A stretch of DNA of 64,000 nucleotides, taken from NCBI GenBank assembly GCA_020633055.1, contig JACKEJ010000009.1, positions 62,001 through 126,000 of the forward strand. The letters run 5' to 3'. The translations under genes and the position numbers were made by a program. The stretch comes from Sandaracinaceae bacterium (GTDB lineage: Bacteria > Myxococcota_A > Polyangia > Polyangiales > Houyiibacteriaceae). The notes under the pieces are model-generated. The model saw only the letters and a program-made list of their open reading frames with translations, was not told the DNA's origin and made no database searches. The first letter of the stretch is position 1. Each line of letters starts with the position of its first letter. Shown here one piece after another: positions 42,775 to 52,318 of this stretch.

Positions 42775-42799
42775 CCGTGCGGCGCACATGATCCAGGTC

Positions 42800-43366
42800 A
42801 TGAGCAAAGGCGACGCGACCCGAGAGCGCATGGTGGAGTCCGCCACCCACCTGTTCATGGCGCAGGGCTACGCCGCGACGGGGCTGAAGCAGATCCTCGA
42901 AGAGGGGGACGCGCCCCGCGGCTCCCTCTACTTCCACTTCCCCGGCGGCAAGGAGGAGCTCGCCGCGGCCGTGGTGGAGCGCCACGCCGAGCTGTTCGCG
43001 ACCCAGCTGGAGGCCGCGCTCGAGGGCGCCGGGGACGTGGTCAGCGCGGTGGGTCTGGTCCTCGCGCACTTGGCCCAGCTGGTCGAGTCCGGGGAAGGGG
43101 TGGGCTGCCCCGTGAGCGTGGTGGCGCTCGAGATGGCCGAGCGCTCTGCCACGCTGCAGAAGGCCACCCAGGGCGCGTTCTCCCGTTGGGCCGCGGTGCT
43201 CTGGGAGGCGCTGGTCGAGGACGGCATGCCCGAGGAAGAAGCACGCCGACGCGCGCGGGCGCTCTTGTGTGCGGTGGAGGGCGCCCTCGTCCTCGCGCGC
43301 CCCGCCGGAGACGCAGGCCCGCTGCGGGACGTGGCGAGCATCGTGCCGGCCCTGCTCGGACGCTGA
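42800..43366 (+). CDS. TetR family transcriptional regulator
   Basis: A 188-residue repressor. HTH: DATRERMVESATHLFMAQGYAATGLKQILEEGDAPRGSLYFHFPGGKEELAAAVV, which matches the YxaF/LmrA-type group. ATG 42800 starts right before the HTH. Probably regulates itself and the downstream SDR gene, 75 nt away; a perfect 17-bp palindrome lies between them at 43369-43385. Confidence 0.92.
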   Translation: MSKGDATRERMVESATHLFMAQGYAATGLKQILEEGDAPRGSLYFHFPGGKEELAAAVVERHAELFATQLEAALEGAGDVVSAVGLVLAHLAQLVESGEGVGCPVSVVALEMAERSATLQKATQGAFSRWAAVLWEALVEDGMPEEEARRRARALLCAVEGALVLARPAGDAGPLRDVASIVPALLGR

Positions 43367-43368
43367 GT

Positions 43369-43385
43369 GCTCCCACCGTGGGAGC
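43369..43385. promoter_or_regulatory. Perfect 17-bp palindrome between tetR and SDR gene
   Basis: GCTCCCAC (43369-43376), C, GTGGGAGC (43378-43385). It begins 3 nt after the TetR stop and 57 bp before the SDR start. No T-run follows, so an operator or mRNA-processing hairpin is as likely as a terminator. Confidence 0.45.
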
Positions 43386-43441
43386 GGAAGGGGCGCTGAT
43401 GGCGTCTCGACTCGTGAGGAACCTTGGCAACGGAGAAAAAT

Positions 43442-44527
43442 ATGACGACCGACCTACAGATTCAAGAAGTGGCTATGACCGGGGCGACGGGCTTCATCGG
43501 CCGCTGGCTGCTGGTGGAGCTGACCCGCCATGGCGTCGCCGTGTGCGCCCTGGTGCGTCGCCCGACGGAGCGCATCGCCGAGCTGCGTGCCTGGGTGGAC
43601 GCGCGCGGCGGACGTGGCGCGCTCATCCACGGCGCCGAGTTCGACCTCGGCGCGCGAGACCTTGGTCTGGACCACGAGGGGGAGGCGGCGCTCGCGCGCG
43701 TCCACGCCCTCTACCATCTGGCGGCGCGCTTCGAGTTCGGGCTGAGCGTGGAGGAGGCGCGGCAGGCCAACGTGCTGGCGTCGCTGCGCTTGGTCGAGCT
43801 GCTCGGCGCGCGTCCCGCCGAGACTCGCGTGCGTCGCATGGTGCACCTGAGCGGCTATCGCACGGAGGGCACGCCCGCGCGCGCCCTGGACGTCACCGAC
43901 GAGCGCGCGCTCCGCGCGTTCTACCGGGCGCACGGGGCCTACGAGGCGTCCAAGATGGAGGCCCACCAACGCGTGGAGCAGCGCGCCCGCGAGCTCGGTG
44001 TGCCCCTCACACGCGTCAGCCCCGCCGTCGTCATCGGACACAGCGCGACCGGTGAGACCACCCAGCTCATCGGCTTGGCGGAGACGCTGAAGCAGCTGCG
44101 CGACGGCCGCCTGCCCGCCCTGCCTGGCAACGAGCAAACGTGGCTGCCGCTGGTGCCGGTCGACCACCTCGCCGCGTGTCTGGCGCGCGTGCCTGGCGAC
44201 GCCCCGTCCGAAGGTCGGAACCTCCTGGTGTTCGACGAGGGGTCGCCCTCGATGACGCAGCTCATCGGCCTGGCGGCAGCACCGCTCGGGGTGCGCGCGC
44301 CTCGCTTCCACGTGCCCGTGGGCTTGGTGAGGGCGCTGCCACGTTGGCTCTCGGGGGTGGATCGTGAGGCGCTGTCGTTCCTGAGCAGCGATCGCTACGA
44401 CGCTCAGCCCATCACCGCGTTCGAGCAACGCACGGGGCTCGCGCGCCCGGCCATCGAGGCCGCGTACCTGCGCTGGGTGGCCTACCTGCAGCGCAGCGAC
44501 TTTGGGGCGTCGCCGCAGCCGGCCTAG
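43442..44527 (+). CDS. NAD(P)-binding SDR, acyl-reductase-like
   Basis: A 361-residue extended SDR. Rossmann motif TGATGFIGRWLL at about 13-24, and YEASKMEAHQ holds the YxxxK. The layout (long N-terminal Rossmann, SGYRTEG, C-terminal helical) resembles the male-sterility/fatty acyl-CoA reductase branch (NAD_binding_4), so a lipid substrate is a reasonable inference. ATG 43442 has GGAG upstream; TTG 43424 is an alternative. Preceded by a TetR gene. Confidence 0.85.
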   Translation: MTTDLQIQEVAMTGATGFIGRWLLVELTRHGVAVCALVRRPTERIAELRAWVDARGGRGALIHGAEFDLGARDLGLDHEGEAALARVHALYHLAARFEFGLSVEEARQANVLASLRLVELLGARPAETRVRRMVHLSGYRTEGTPARALDVTDERALRAFYRAHGAYEASKMEAHQRVEQRARELGVPLTRVSPAVVIGHSATGETTQLIGLAETLKQLRDGRLPALPGNEQTWLPLVPVDHLAACLARVPGDAPSEGRNLLVFDEGSPSMTQLIGLAAAPLGVRAPRFHVPVGLVRALPRWLSGVDREALSFLSSDRYDAQPITAFEQRTGLARPAIEAAYLRWVAYLQRSDFGASPQPA

Positions 44528-44660
44528 AGCCGCGCGCCAGCCGCGCTTTGGCGGCGGGACACCCGGCTCACGTCGGGTCCCGGACGCACGACGGCGCACG
44601 GCTCGGTGGGCAGCCCCGCGGTGCACGACACCCGAGGCCTTGACGCGCCCGACGTCGTAT

Positions 44661-44679
44661 CGTATTTCGACGAAATGCG
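44661..44679. promoter_or_regulatory. Imperfect palindrome overlapping the arsR start codon
   Basis: CGTATTTCG (44661-44669), A, CGAAATGCG (44671-44679): 8 of 9 pairs match. The site covers ATG 44675, or else the true start lies elsewhere. ArsR sites of the 'ATTTCG-CGAAAT' type are known, so this is a candidate operator of the ars operon. If it is real, the mRNA is nearly leaderless. Confidence 0.5.
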
Positions 44680-45034
44680 TCAGCGCGCCCCTCGGGCACC
44701 CACTCCGAACCCCGAGCTCTGTTGTCCTCCGGCCGCGCCGCCCGTCGCGCTGCCAGCGGACGACGGTGAGGCCGACCGTGCGCTTGCACGGCTCGCGAAG
44801 GCGCTCGGGCACCCGGCGCGGGTGAGCATCGTGCGCACGCTGCTGCGTCGGGACACGTGCGTGGCGGGGGAGCTGGGGGATGCGCTGCCCCTCGCGCAGT
44901 CGACGGTCTCCCAGCACCTCAAGCAGCTCAAGGAGGCTGGCTTGATCCGGGGCGAGGTGTCGGGCCCCCGCGTCTGTTACTGCGTGGAGCCCGGTGCGGT
45001 CGCGCTCCTCAAGGCCTTGGTGGGTGCGCTCTAG
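44675..45034 (+). CDS. arsR: ArsR family arsenic-responsive regulator
   Basis: A 119-residue winged-helix repressor: ARLAKALGHPARVSIVRTLLRRDTCVAGELGDALPLAQSTVSQHLKQLKEAGLI. Cys pair near the N-terminus (ELCCPP) and Cys in RRDTCVAGEL may be the arsenite ligands. The genes after it encode an ACR3 pump, arsenate reductase and ArsH, so it should repress the operon and release on As(III). ATG 44675 is in the palindrome 44661-44679; a longer start at 44606 exists but is less likely. Confidence 0.88.
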   Translation: MRQRAPRAPTPNPELCCPPAAPPVALPADDGEADRALARLAKALGHPARVSIVRTLLRRDTCVAGELGDALPLAQSTVSQHLKQLKEAGLIRGEVSGPRVCYCVEPGAVALLKALVGAL

Positions 45035-45072
45035 CGCTGCGCCCGACGTCACGGAGCATCGAGCACACACCC

Positions 45073-46136
45073 ATGGGTCTCTTCGAACGCTACCTCTCCC
45101 TCTGGGTCGCGTTGGCCATCGCGGCCGGCGTAGGCCTCGGCCTGATCGCGCCAGGCGTGTTCACGTCGGTCGCGGCGCTCGCGTGGGCCCGCGTCAACCT
45201 CGTCGTGGCCGCGCTCATCTGGCTGATGATCTTCCCCATGATGCTCAAGGTGGACCCGTCCTGCCTGCGCGACGTGGGGCGCAGGCCGCGTGGGCTGCTG
45301 CTGACGCTGGTGGTCAACTGGCTCATCAAGCCGTTCACCATGGCTGCCCTCGGTGTGTTGTTCTTCCAGCACGTGTTCGCGGACCTGGTGCCCGTGGAAG
45401 ACGCGCAACAGTACGTGGCAGGGATGATCCTGTTGGGGGTCGCGCCGTGCACGGCGATGGTGTTCGTGTGGAGTCACCTCACGGCGGGGGATCCGAACTA
45501 CACGCTGGTGCAGGTGTCGGTGAACGACCTGATCATGGTCTTCGCCTTCGCACCCCTCGCGGGCTTCCTCTTGGGCGTGACCGACGTGGTGGTGCCGTGG
45601 GACACGCTGATCGCGTCGGTCGTGATCTTCGTCGTGGTGCCCCTCGCGGCGGGGGTGCTCACGGCCCGACGGCTCATCGCCCGTGGCGGGGCCGTAGCGG
45701 TCGAGCGCCTGGCCGAGCGGCTCAAGCCGGCGTCCATCGCCGGGCTGCTGCTGACGGTGGTGCTGCTGTTCGGCTTCCAGGCGGAGACCATCGTGGCGCA
45801 GCCCACGCGCGTCGTGCTCATCGCCGTGCCGTTGGTCGTGCAGAGCTACGGGATCTTCGCCATCGGTTACGGCCTCGCGCGGCTCTTGCGTTTGCCGTTC
45901 GCGGTGGCGGCACCCGCGGCCATGATCGGCACGTCCAACTTCTTCGAGCTCGCGGTGGCGGTGGCCATCAGCCTGTTCGGGCTCGCGTCGGGCGCGGCGC
46001 TGGCCACCGTGGTCGGTGTGTTGATCGAGGTCCCGGTGATGCTCTCGCTGGTGGCCTTCGCGAACCGTACGCGCGCTTGGTTCCCTGTCGACGCGCAGGG
46101 CGCCGGCGCGTCCTCTCACGCCCTCTCGGAGGCCCC

Positions 46137-46140
<4 letters not shown>
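45073..46140 (+). CDS. acr3: Arsenite efflux transporter, ACR3 family
   Basis: A 355-residue inner membrane protein with ten hydrophobic helices. Marks of ACR3/ArsB3 are LIWLMIFPMMLKVDP, GVAPCTAMVFVWSHLTAGDPNYTLVQVSVNDL (the conserved Cys of CTAMVFVWS) and AAPAAMIGTSNFFELAVAVAISLFG. Exports As(OH)3 as arsenite/H+ antiporter. Starts 38 nt after arsR. Overlaps arsC by 4 nt (ATGA). Confidence 0.95.
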
Positions 46141-46687
<547 letters not shown>

Positions 46688-46691
<4 letters not shown>

Positions 46692-47383
46692 GCGTCCGCT
46701 ACGGCGCCCCGCCGCCCCTCGCGGTCCCCGTGTTCCCCGAGGCGCAGCCACGGCACGAGCCCCCTCGCATCCTCATGCTGTACGGCTCCCTGCGGGAGCG
46801 CTCCTACAGCAGGCTGTTGAGCGAAGAGGCCGCGCGGGTGCTCACCGACCTCGGCTGCGACGTGCGCTTCTTCCACCCGCACGAGCTGCCCGTGAAGGCG
46901 CCCGGGCTGGACGAGCACCCCGAGGTGCAGCGCCTGCGCGAGCTGTCGCTGTGGTCCGACGGCCAGGTGTGGTGCTCGCCCGAGATGCACGGCGCCATCA
47001 CCGGCGTGTTCAAGAACCAGATCGACTGGATCCCCCTCGCGCTCGGCGCGGTCCGGCCCACCCAGGGACGCACGCTCGCCGTCATGCAGGTCTCGGGCGG
47101 CTCGCAGTCGTTCAACGCCGTGAACACGCTGCGGCTGCTCGGGCGCTGGATGCGCATGATCACCATCCCGAACCAGTCGTCCGTGGCCAAGGCCTACGAC
47201 GAGTTCCACGAGGATGGCCGGATGAAGGACTCCGCGTACCGTGACCGCGTGGTGGACGTGATGGAGGAGCTCTACAAGTTCACGCTGCTCACACGCGACC
47301 ACCGCGAGTTCCTCGTGGACCGCTACAGCGAGCGCCGGGAGGCCGCAGCCAAGGCCGAGCTGCTGAAGCCCGAGACGCTGTAG
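46688..47383 (+). CDS. arsH: ArsH, NADPH-dependent FMN reductase
   Basis: A 231-residue flavodoxin-fold protein. The FMN-binding loop is YGSLRERSYSR (about 32-42), with WCSPEMHGAITGVFKNQIDWIPL and VMQVSGGSQSFN, all ArsH hallmarks. It oxidises organic or trivalent arsenicals or acts as a quinone reductase. Last gene of arsR-acr3-arsC-arsH. An inverted repeat AACGCTCG / CGAGCGTT follows at 47399-47422. Confidence 0.93.
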
Positions 47384-47398
47384 CCCGCCCGCGCGAAC

Positions 47399-47422
47399 AA
47401 CGCTCGACGCGGCGCGAGCGTT
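47399..47422. terminator. Hairpin after arsH (convergent region)
   Basis: AACGCTCG (47399-47406), 8-base loop, CGAGCGTT (47415-47422), perfect 8-bp stem, 16 nt past the arsH stop and 37 nt before the FHA gene stop. No clear T-run, so a weak terminator for either direction. Confidence 0.4.
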
Positions 47423-47458
47423 CCGAGCGTCGTGCTCGTGAGCGGCGACAGTCGTCGA

Positions 47459-48484
47459 CTACCCGACGAACAGCGCCGAGAGCGAGAGGTCGTCTCCGAG
47501 GCTGATGGAGAGGTTCGGGCGGACGACGACCGACCGCACGCGCTCGCCGTCGACCAGCGTGCCGTTGGTGGACCCGAGGTCCAGCGCCCGCAGCTCGTCA
47601 CCGTCGTAGACGAGCAGCGTGTGCACCCGCGACACGGAGTTCGGCAAGGGGCGGTCGCCCAGGTCCCAGCAGCGCGGGTAGCGGCCCAGCAGCACCCCAG
47701 CATGCAGCTGGGCGGGGGTCAGCACCAACGCGCCGAGGCTCTCCCCGTCGAGCGACACATCGAAGGCGCTCGCGCCCGCACCCTCGGCTGCGGGCAGGTC
47801 CACCGACACGCTGCTCCCCGGCGGCGCGCTCCCCAAGAAGGAGCCCTCGCGAGGCGCGCGGACACCGGGGAGCTCGGAGATGACGCTGACCGCATCGCCG
47901 CGGTGCGACCCTCGTGGACGTCGCGCCTGCACCAGGCCGTGTCCGCGTGGGGCCTTGTGCGCTTCGGCTCGAGGTTCGACCCCGACCAGCTCGGGTGGGG
48001 GCAGCGCGTCGGGCAGCGCCTGGCCTGGCTCGTCGGGCAAGAAGTAGAACAACGCGGTACCCAGCTGGGCCGCGAAGGGCCCGCTGGCCGAGAGGCCGCG
48101 CACGCTGCGCCCGTCGTGCAGGACGATGCCCGTGGGGGACTCCAGGTCCAGCAGCGTGAGCGCCAGGTCTCCGTCGGTCCGATGCGCGCGCAGCAACGCG
48201 TGCCGCAGCGACACCGTGGTGCGCGCGTCGGACACTCGCAGGTCTACCTCGGAGTGTCGACCGAGGACGGCGTGCGCGTGCGGCGCGACCGAAACGAAGC
48301 CGAGCACCTCGCGCCCCTGGGCGTCCACGACCCAGAAGCCTGCTTGCAGGGGCGTCGTTCGCGCCCGCGTGTCCTCCACCAACGAACGGATGGCGGGGTA
48401 GAGGCGACCCGCGAGCCGCGGTGGGATCACCAGCTCGTCGGCGGGGCCCACCAGTGTCCCCCGGTTGCGTTGGTCGTCGTTCAC
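47459..48484 (-). CDS. FHA-domain protein with two FHA-like modules
   Basis: A 341-residue protein. The C-terminal FHA is clear: LLGRYPRCWDLGDRPLPNSVSRVHTLLVYDGDELRALDLGSTNGTLVDGERV (GRY, SVSRVH, STNGT). An N-terminal degenerate one reads VLGRHSEVDLRVSDARTTVSLRHALLRA, LLDLESPTGIVLHDG. Middle is Pro/Ala-rich. FHA domains bind phosphothreonine, so this may read the output of a Ser/Thr kinase. Start GTG 48484. Divergent from the BASS transporter. Confidence 0.88.
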   Translation of the reverse strand: MNDDQRNRGTLVGPADELVIPPRLAGRLYPAIRSLVEDTRARTTPLQAGFWVVDAQGREVLGFVSVAPHAHAVLGRHSEVDLRVSDARTTVSLRHALLRAHRTDGDLALTLLDLESPTGIVLHDGRSVRGLSASGPFAAQLGTALFYFLPDEPGQALPDALPPPELVGVEPRAEAHKAPRGHGLVQARRPRGSHRGDAVSVISELPGVRAPREGSFLGSAPPGSSVSVDLPAAEGAGASAFDVSLDGESLGALVLTPAQLHAGVLLGRYPRCWDLGDRPLPNSVSRVHTLLVYDGDELRALDLGSTNGTLVDGERVRSVVVRPNLSISLGDDLSLSALFVG

Positions 48485-48589
48485 GGCGCGTCCATTTGAG
48501 AGGATGGGGAACGCACCACCCGGCAGCAAGGGCCACGCGACGGAGGCGCGGCTTGCGCCGAGTCCCACCCACGGCTCACCCTCCCCGCG

Positions 48590-49492
48590 ATGGACGCGAA
48601 AGCGCAGCTGTTTCTGACGGTCTCGGTCGGAGCGATCATGCTCACCATGGGCCTCGGCCTGACCCCCGACGACTTCCTGCGCGTCGGCTCGCGACCACGC
48701 GCTGTCGTGGTCGGGTTGGTTGGCCAGCTCGTGCTGCTGCCGGCGCTGGCGTTTGCGTGCGCCTTCGGCTTCGGGCTGCCGCCGCAGCTCGCGCTGGGGC
48801 TGGTGCTGATCGCGGCCTGCCCTGGCGGTGCCCACAGCAACCTCTACGCCAGCTTCGCCAAGGCCGACACGGCGCTGTCGGTCACGCTCACCGCGCTCAG
48901 CGGCATCGTCACCATCGTCACCATCCCGCTGCTGCTGACGCTCGGCATCCGCGTGTTCGCGGCGGATGGGTCCATCCCACCCATGCCCATCGGCGCGACC
49001 ATGGCGCAGATCTTCCTGGTGATGGGCCTGCCGGTGGCGCTGGGCATGGGGGTGCGTGCGCGCAGTGAGCGCTGGGCGCGGCGCCTCGAGCGCCCCATCA
49101 AGGGGCTGGCCACGCTGCTGCTGGTGCTCATCGTGGTGGGCTCGCTGCGTGGGCACGGAGAACGCCTGAGCGCGGCCATGGTCTCCTCCGGGGCCGCGGT
49201 GCTCACGCTCAACCTGGGGTCCATGGCGCTCGGCTGGGGGCTTGCCCGGGCGGCCGCGCTGCCCGTCCCGCAGCAGCTGACCGTCGCGCTCGAGGTCGGC
49301 ATCCAGAACGGCACGCTGGCGTTCGTGCTGGGGGTGTCGCTCATGGGCGGGGACCTGGCGCTCTTGCCGCCGGTGTTCCTGTATTCCCTGGTGGTCTACC
49401 CCACGGGCGCGGTGGTGGTGCTCATGGGCCGCGCGCTGCAGCGCTCCGCCCCCGGCGTAGATGCAAGCGCCCCCGACGAGGCGGCCTCGTGA
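48590..49492 (+). CDS. BASS (bile acid:Na+ symporter) family transporter
   Basis: A 300-residue membrane protein with about nine or ten helices. Family signs: GLTPDDFLRVG, ACPGGAHSNLYASFAKADTALSVTLTALSGI (the BASS 'CPGG-x-x-SN' motif) and GIQNGTLAFVLG. BASS members move organic acids (bile acids, pantothenate, pyruvate) with Na+. Overlaps the ClC gene by 4 nt (ATGA); substrate unknown. Confidence 0.9.
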   Translation: MDAKAQLFLTVSVGAIMLTMGLGLTPDDFLRVGSRPRAVVVGLVGQLVLLPALAFACAFGFGLPPQLALGLVLIAACPGGAHSNLYASFAKADTALSVTLTALSGIVTIVTIPLLLTLGIRVFAADGSIPPMPIGATMAQIFLVMGLPVALGMGVRARSERWARRLERPIKGLATLLLVLIVVGSLRGHGERLSAAMVSSGAAVLTLNLGSMALGWGLARAAALPVPQQLTVALEVGIQNGTLAFVLGVSLMGGDLALLPPVFLYSLVVYPTGAVVVLMGRALQRSAPGVDASAPDEAAS

Positions 49493-50697
49493 CGCCGCGC
49501 GAGCGGGCGGCCGTCTTCGGCTCCTGGGTCCTGCTCGGCACCATCATCGGCGTGCTGGCGGGTGCGGCCTCGGCGTTGTTCCTGTGGCTGCTGGAGCTGG
49601 TCACGGACTTCCGCGGGGGTCACGAGCTGATCGTCTACACGCTCCCCGTCGCGGGCTTCGCCATCGGCTGGGTCTATGAGCGCTGGGGTCGCAGCATCAA
49701 GGGCGGCAACAACCTGGTGATCGATCGGCTGCGCGACGGAGGCCCCGAGATCCCGGTGCGCATGGCGCCCATGGTGCTGATCGGCACGGTCCTCACGCAC
49801 CTCTTCGGCGGCAGCGCCGGCCGCGAGGGCACGGCCGTGCAGATGGGCGCGAGCCTGGCGGACTGGGTAGCGCATCGCGCGCGCGTATCCCCCGCCATGC
49901 GCGGGCAGCTGCTGGCCGCGGGCGCCGCGGGGGGCTTCGGCTCCGTCTTCGGGACACCCATCGCGGGGGCCATCTTCGCGCTCGAGTTCGTGGTGGTCGG
50001 GCGCGTGCGCTACACGGCCCTGGTGCCAGCGCTGCTCGCGTCGCTGGTGGGCGACATGACCACGCGCGCGCTGGGCGTGGGGCACACGCACTATCCGTCG
50101 CCGCCCGAGGTGGTGCTCACGCCGCTGCTGCTCGCGAAGTGGGTGCTGTTCGGCGTCGCTGCCGCGGGTGCCACGGTGGCGTTCATCGAGCTGATGCGCT
50201 TCTTGAAGACGCACACGGAGCGGCACGTGAAGACGCTCGCCGCGCGCATGTTCGTGGGCGGGGTCGCGGTGGTGCTGCTGTGGAAGCTGGTGGGCACCAG
50301 CGACTACCTGGGCCTCGGCGTGCCGGTCATCGTGCGCGCCTTCGAGGACCCGCAGCTGCCCGTGTACGTGTTCGCCCTGAAGCTGGTGTTCACGGCGGTC
50401 ACCCTCGCGGCGGGGTACCTGGGCGGTGAGGTCACGCCGCTGTTCTTCGTCGGCGCAGCGCTCGGTAGCGTGCTCGCGCGCTTCTTGGGCGTGCCCATCG
50501 AGCTGGGCGCTGGCGTGGGCCTCGCCGCCGTGTTCGCCGCGTCCGCCAACGCGCCGCTCGCGCTCTCGGTCATGGCCGTGGAGCTGCTGGGGGCCACGGT
50601 GCTGCCTCACGTGGTCGTGGTGTGCGTCGTGGCTTTTCTGCTCTCCGGCCGGCGCAGCATCTATGCTCACCAACGCTGGCCCGAGGAGCGCCCATGA
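49489..50697 (+). CDS. ClC family anion transporter, GREGT type
   Basis: A 402-residue membrane protein with the ClC signatures GGSAGREGTAVQMG (the second motif; the gating Glu is present but Pro is replaced by Thr) and GGEVTPLFFVGAALGS (third motif). The canonical GSGIP is not seen; near the start is FRGGHELIVY. This divergent layout matches the SycA/EriC-F clade in my memory, whose members include fluoride/H+ antiporters, so fluoride export is a possible role. Overlaps BASS upstream and the zinc-ribbon gene downstream by 4 nt each. Confidence 0.88.
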   Translation: MTPRERAAVFGSWVLLGTIIGVLAGAASALFLWLLELVTDFRGGHELIVYTLPVAGFAIGWVYERWGRSIKGGNNLVIDRLRDGGPEIPVRMAPMVLIGTVLTHLFGGSAGREGTAVQMGASLADWVAHRARVSPAMRGQLLAAGAAGGFGSVFGTPIAGAIFALEFVVVGRVRYTALVPALLASLVGDMTTRALGVGHTHYPSPPEVVLTPLLLAKWVLFGVAAAGATVAFIELMRFLKTHTERHVKTLAARMFVGGVAVVLLWKLVGTSDYLGLGVPVIVRAFEDPQLPVYVFALKLVFTAVTLAAGYLGGEVTPLFFVGAALGSVLARFLGVPIELGAGVGLAAVFAASANAPLALSVMAVELLGATVLPHVVVVCVVAFLLSGRRSIYAHQRWPEERP

Positions 50698-52220
50698 AGA
50701 GCACCGCCTTTGATGTCCACGTCCGTACGCTGCAGTGCAGCCGCTGTGGCGCGCCCATCGCCACGGGCGAGCGTGGCGGGCAGGTCACCTGCGCCTACTG
50801 CGGCACGACGCAGGTGCTCGCCTCGCGCCCCGTGGCGGCGGGGGCCGGCGCCAAGCGCTCCATGGCCGACGAGGTGGCGCGGCTGTCGCGTCTCAAGGCG
50901 CAGCAGGAGCACCCCGTCGGCGCGCACGCCTACGACCTGACGCGGCCGGCCACAGGCTTCCGCGCGGACGAGCTGGGCACACCGCAGGGCTTCGAGCGCG
51001 CCGTGCGGTCATTCCAGGAGGGGCGCGGCAGCGCGGACCACAGCTCCCCCGAGGCCCAGCGGGACCGTTGCTGGCTCGCGCTGGCCGTCTCCGAGGGCTA
51101 TCAGGTGCGGGCCAAGCCCCTCGAGGCGCGCGCCGTGCTGGAGACCGCGCTGGACGAGCTGCCGGACGAGGGGCATCGGCAGCTGGTGCGTTGCCGCCTG
51201 GCCGTCGCGGCCATCGAACAGGGGGACCTCGGGTCGGCCGCAGGGTGGCTCGACGAGTGCGACCCCGCGCCCGAGGTGCTGCAGCTGGACAGCGCGCTGC
51301 GCGAGGCGCGCGCGCGGCTGTGTGCCCGCAAGCGCGACGGCGCGGGCGTGCTGCGCGAGGTCGGGACGCGCGCCGGGGACATCCCGCTCGCCGCCGAGGT
51401 GGAGCCCATCGCCATCTTGCTGCGCGTGCACGGCCTCGAGCTGACCGGGCAGCAGAACGAAGCGGACGCGGTGCTCGACAACATCGGCTACACCTTCTCG
51501 CCGCTGGGCGTGGTGAAGACGCTCGAGAAGCAGCGGCTGGCGCCCGAGTCGGCCAAGCGGCTCACACGGCGTCGCGGGATGGCGCGCCTCGAGAGCATCA
51601 GCAACTCGCGCGCGGGTCTCGTGCGGACGCCGCTTCAGGCGCTGGGGCCCGCGCTCGCCATGCTGCCCGTGATGGCCGCCGCGCTGATGATCCCCATCAC
51701 GGCCACGCGCTGCACGTTCGACGCCGACCCGCTGCTCGGTGTGTACGGCTATGCGCTGTGCGCAAAGGTCTGTGAGGGCTGCCACGGGCCCGCGCGCGTG
51801 GTGACGGTGTGGCACCAGACCGGGCCGGGCGAGTACTCCAGCAACGGCGCCGAGTACTTTTGTCCGTCGGACGCGAACGGCATCGCCGCCATGAGCGACG
51901 AGCAGCTGGAAGAGGTCACCTATCGCCTCGACGGGTCGAGCATGAACTTCCTGGCCGCGAACGGCGCCAGCTACCTCGTGCTGCTCTTGCTTCTCTCTCC
52001 GCTCGTGCCCATCCGCGCCGTGCGCCGTTGGCTGCACGACCGCGGTCGCCTGGCGCAGCTCGACGCGGACGTGGAGGCCGCGGCGACCGAGCTGGGGGTC
52101 GCGCCTCCGTATCCACCGCTCGGCGGGGAAGGGCGCCTGGGGCGTGCCGTGCTCCTCGTGGGAGGTGCGGCCGCGGTGGCCATCGGGATGGTCGCGCTCG
52201 GCATGCTGGTCGGGGCCTGA
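50694..52220 (+). CDS. Zinc-ribbon membrane protein with TPR-like region
   Basis: A 508-residue protein. The N-terminal zinc ribbon is CSRC (about 15-18) and CAYC (about 33-36). A helical TPR-like region covers about 90-280 (LALAVSEGYQVRAKPLEARAVLETALDELPDEGHRQ). Membrane helices lie at about 320-340, 420-440 and 480-506. A second Cys-rich loop (CAKVCEGCHGP, YFCPSDAN) lies between helices and is probably extracytoplasmic. Function unknown. ATGA overlap with the ClC gene suggests a role tied to anion transport. Confidence 0.7.
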   Translation: MKSTAFDVHVRTLQCSRCGAPIATGERGGQVTCAYCGTTQVLASRPVAAGAGAKRSMADEVARLSRLKAQQEHPVGAHAYDLTRPATGFRADELGTPQGFERAVRSFQEGRGSADHSSPEAQRDRCWLALAVSEGYQVRAKPLEARAVLETALDELPDEGHRQLVRCRLAVAAIEQGDLGSAAGWLDECDPAPEVLQLDSALREARARLCARKRDGAGVLREVGTRAGDIPLAAEVEPIAILLRVHGLELTGQQNEADAVLDNIGYTFSPLGVVKTLEKQRLAPESAKRLTRRRGMARLESISNSRAGLVRTPLQALGPALAMLPVMAAALMIPITATRCTFDADPLLGVYGYALCAKVCEGCHGPARVVTVWHQTGPGEYSSNGAEYFCPSDANGIAAMSDEQLEEVTYRLDGSSMNFLAANGASYLVLLLLLSPLVPIRAVRRWLHDRGRLAQLDADVEAAATELGVAPPYPPLGGEGRLGRAVLLVGGAAAVAIGMVALGMLVGA

Positions 52221-52272
52221 CATCACGCCCTCCAGCCGAGGTCCCCTACGTACAGCGCCTGCAGGGGCCGTT

Positions 52273-52318
52273 CACCTCCCGCGCTGCTCACCTCCGCGCT
52301 GCTCACTTCCCGCGCAGG
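52273..52318. repeat. Three imperfect 15-16-bp tandem repeats
   Basis: Units CACCTCCCGCGCTGCT (52273-52288), CACCTCCGCGCTGCT (52289-52303) and CACTTCCCGCGCAGG (52304-52318). The third overlaps the stop region of the MTHFR-like gene. Probably replication slippage. Confidence 0.6.

Noticed and set aside
48485..48589. Possible fluoride riboswitch before the BASS-ClC operon, because GGATGGGGAACGC looked suggestive
   Set aside because: The rest of the fluoride aptamer (the second pseudoknot strand with CTGATG and CCTAC-type sequence) is absent.
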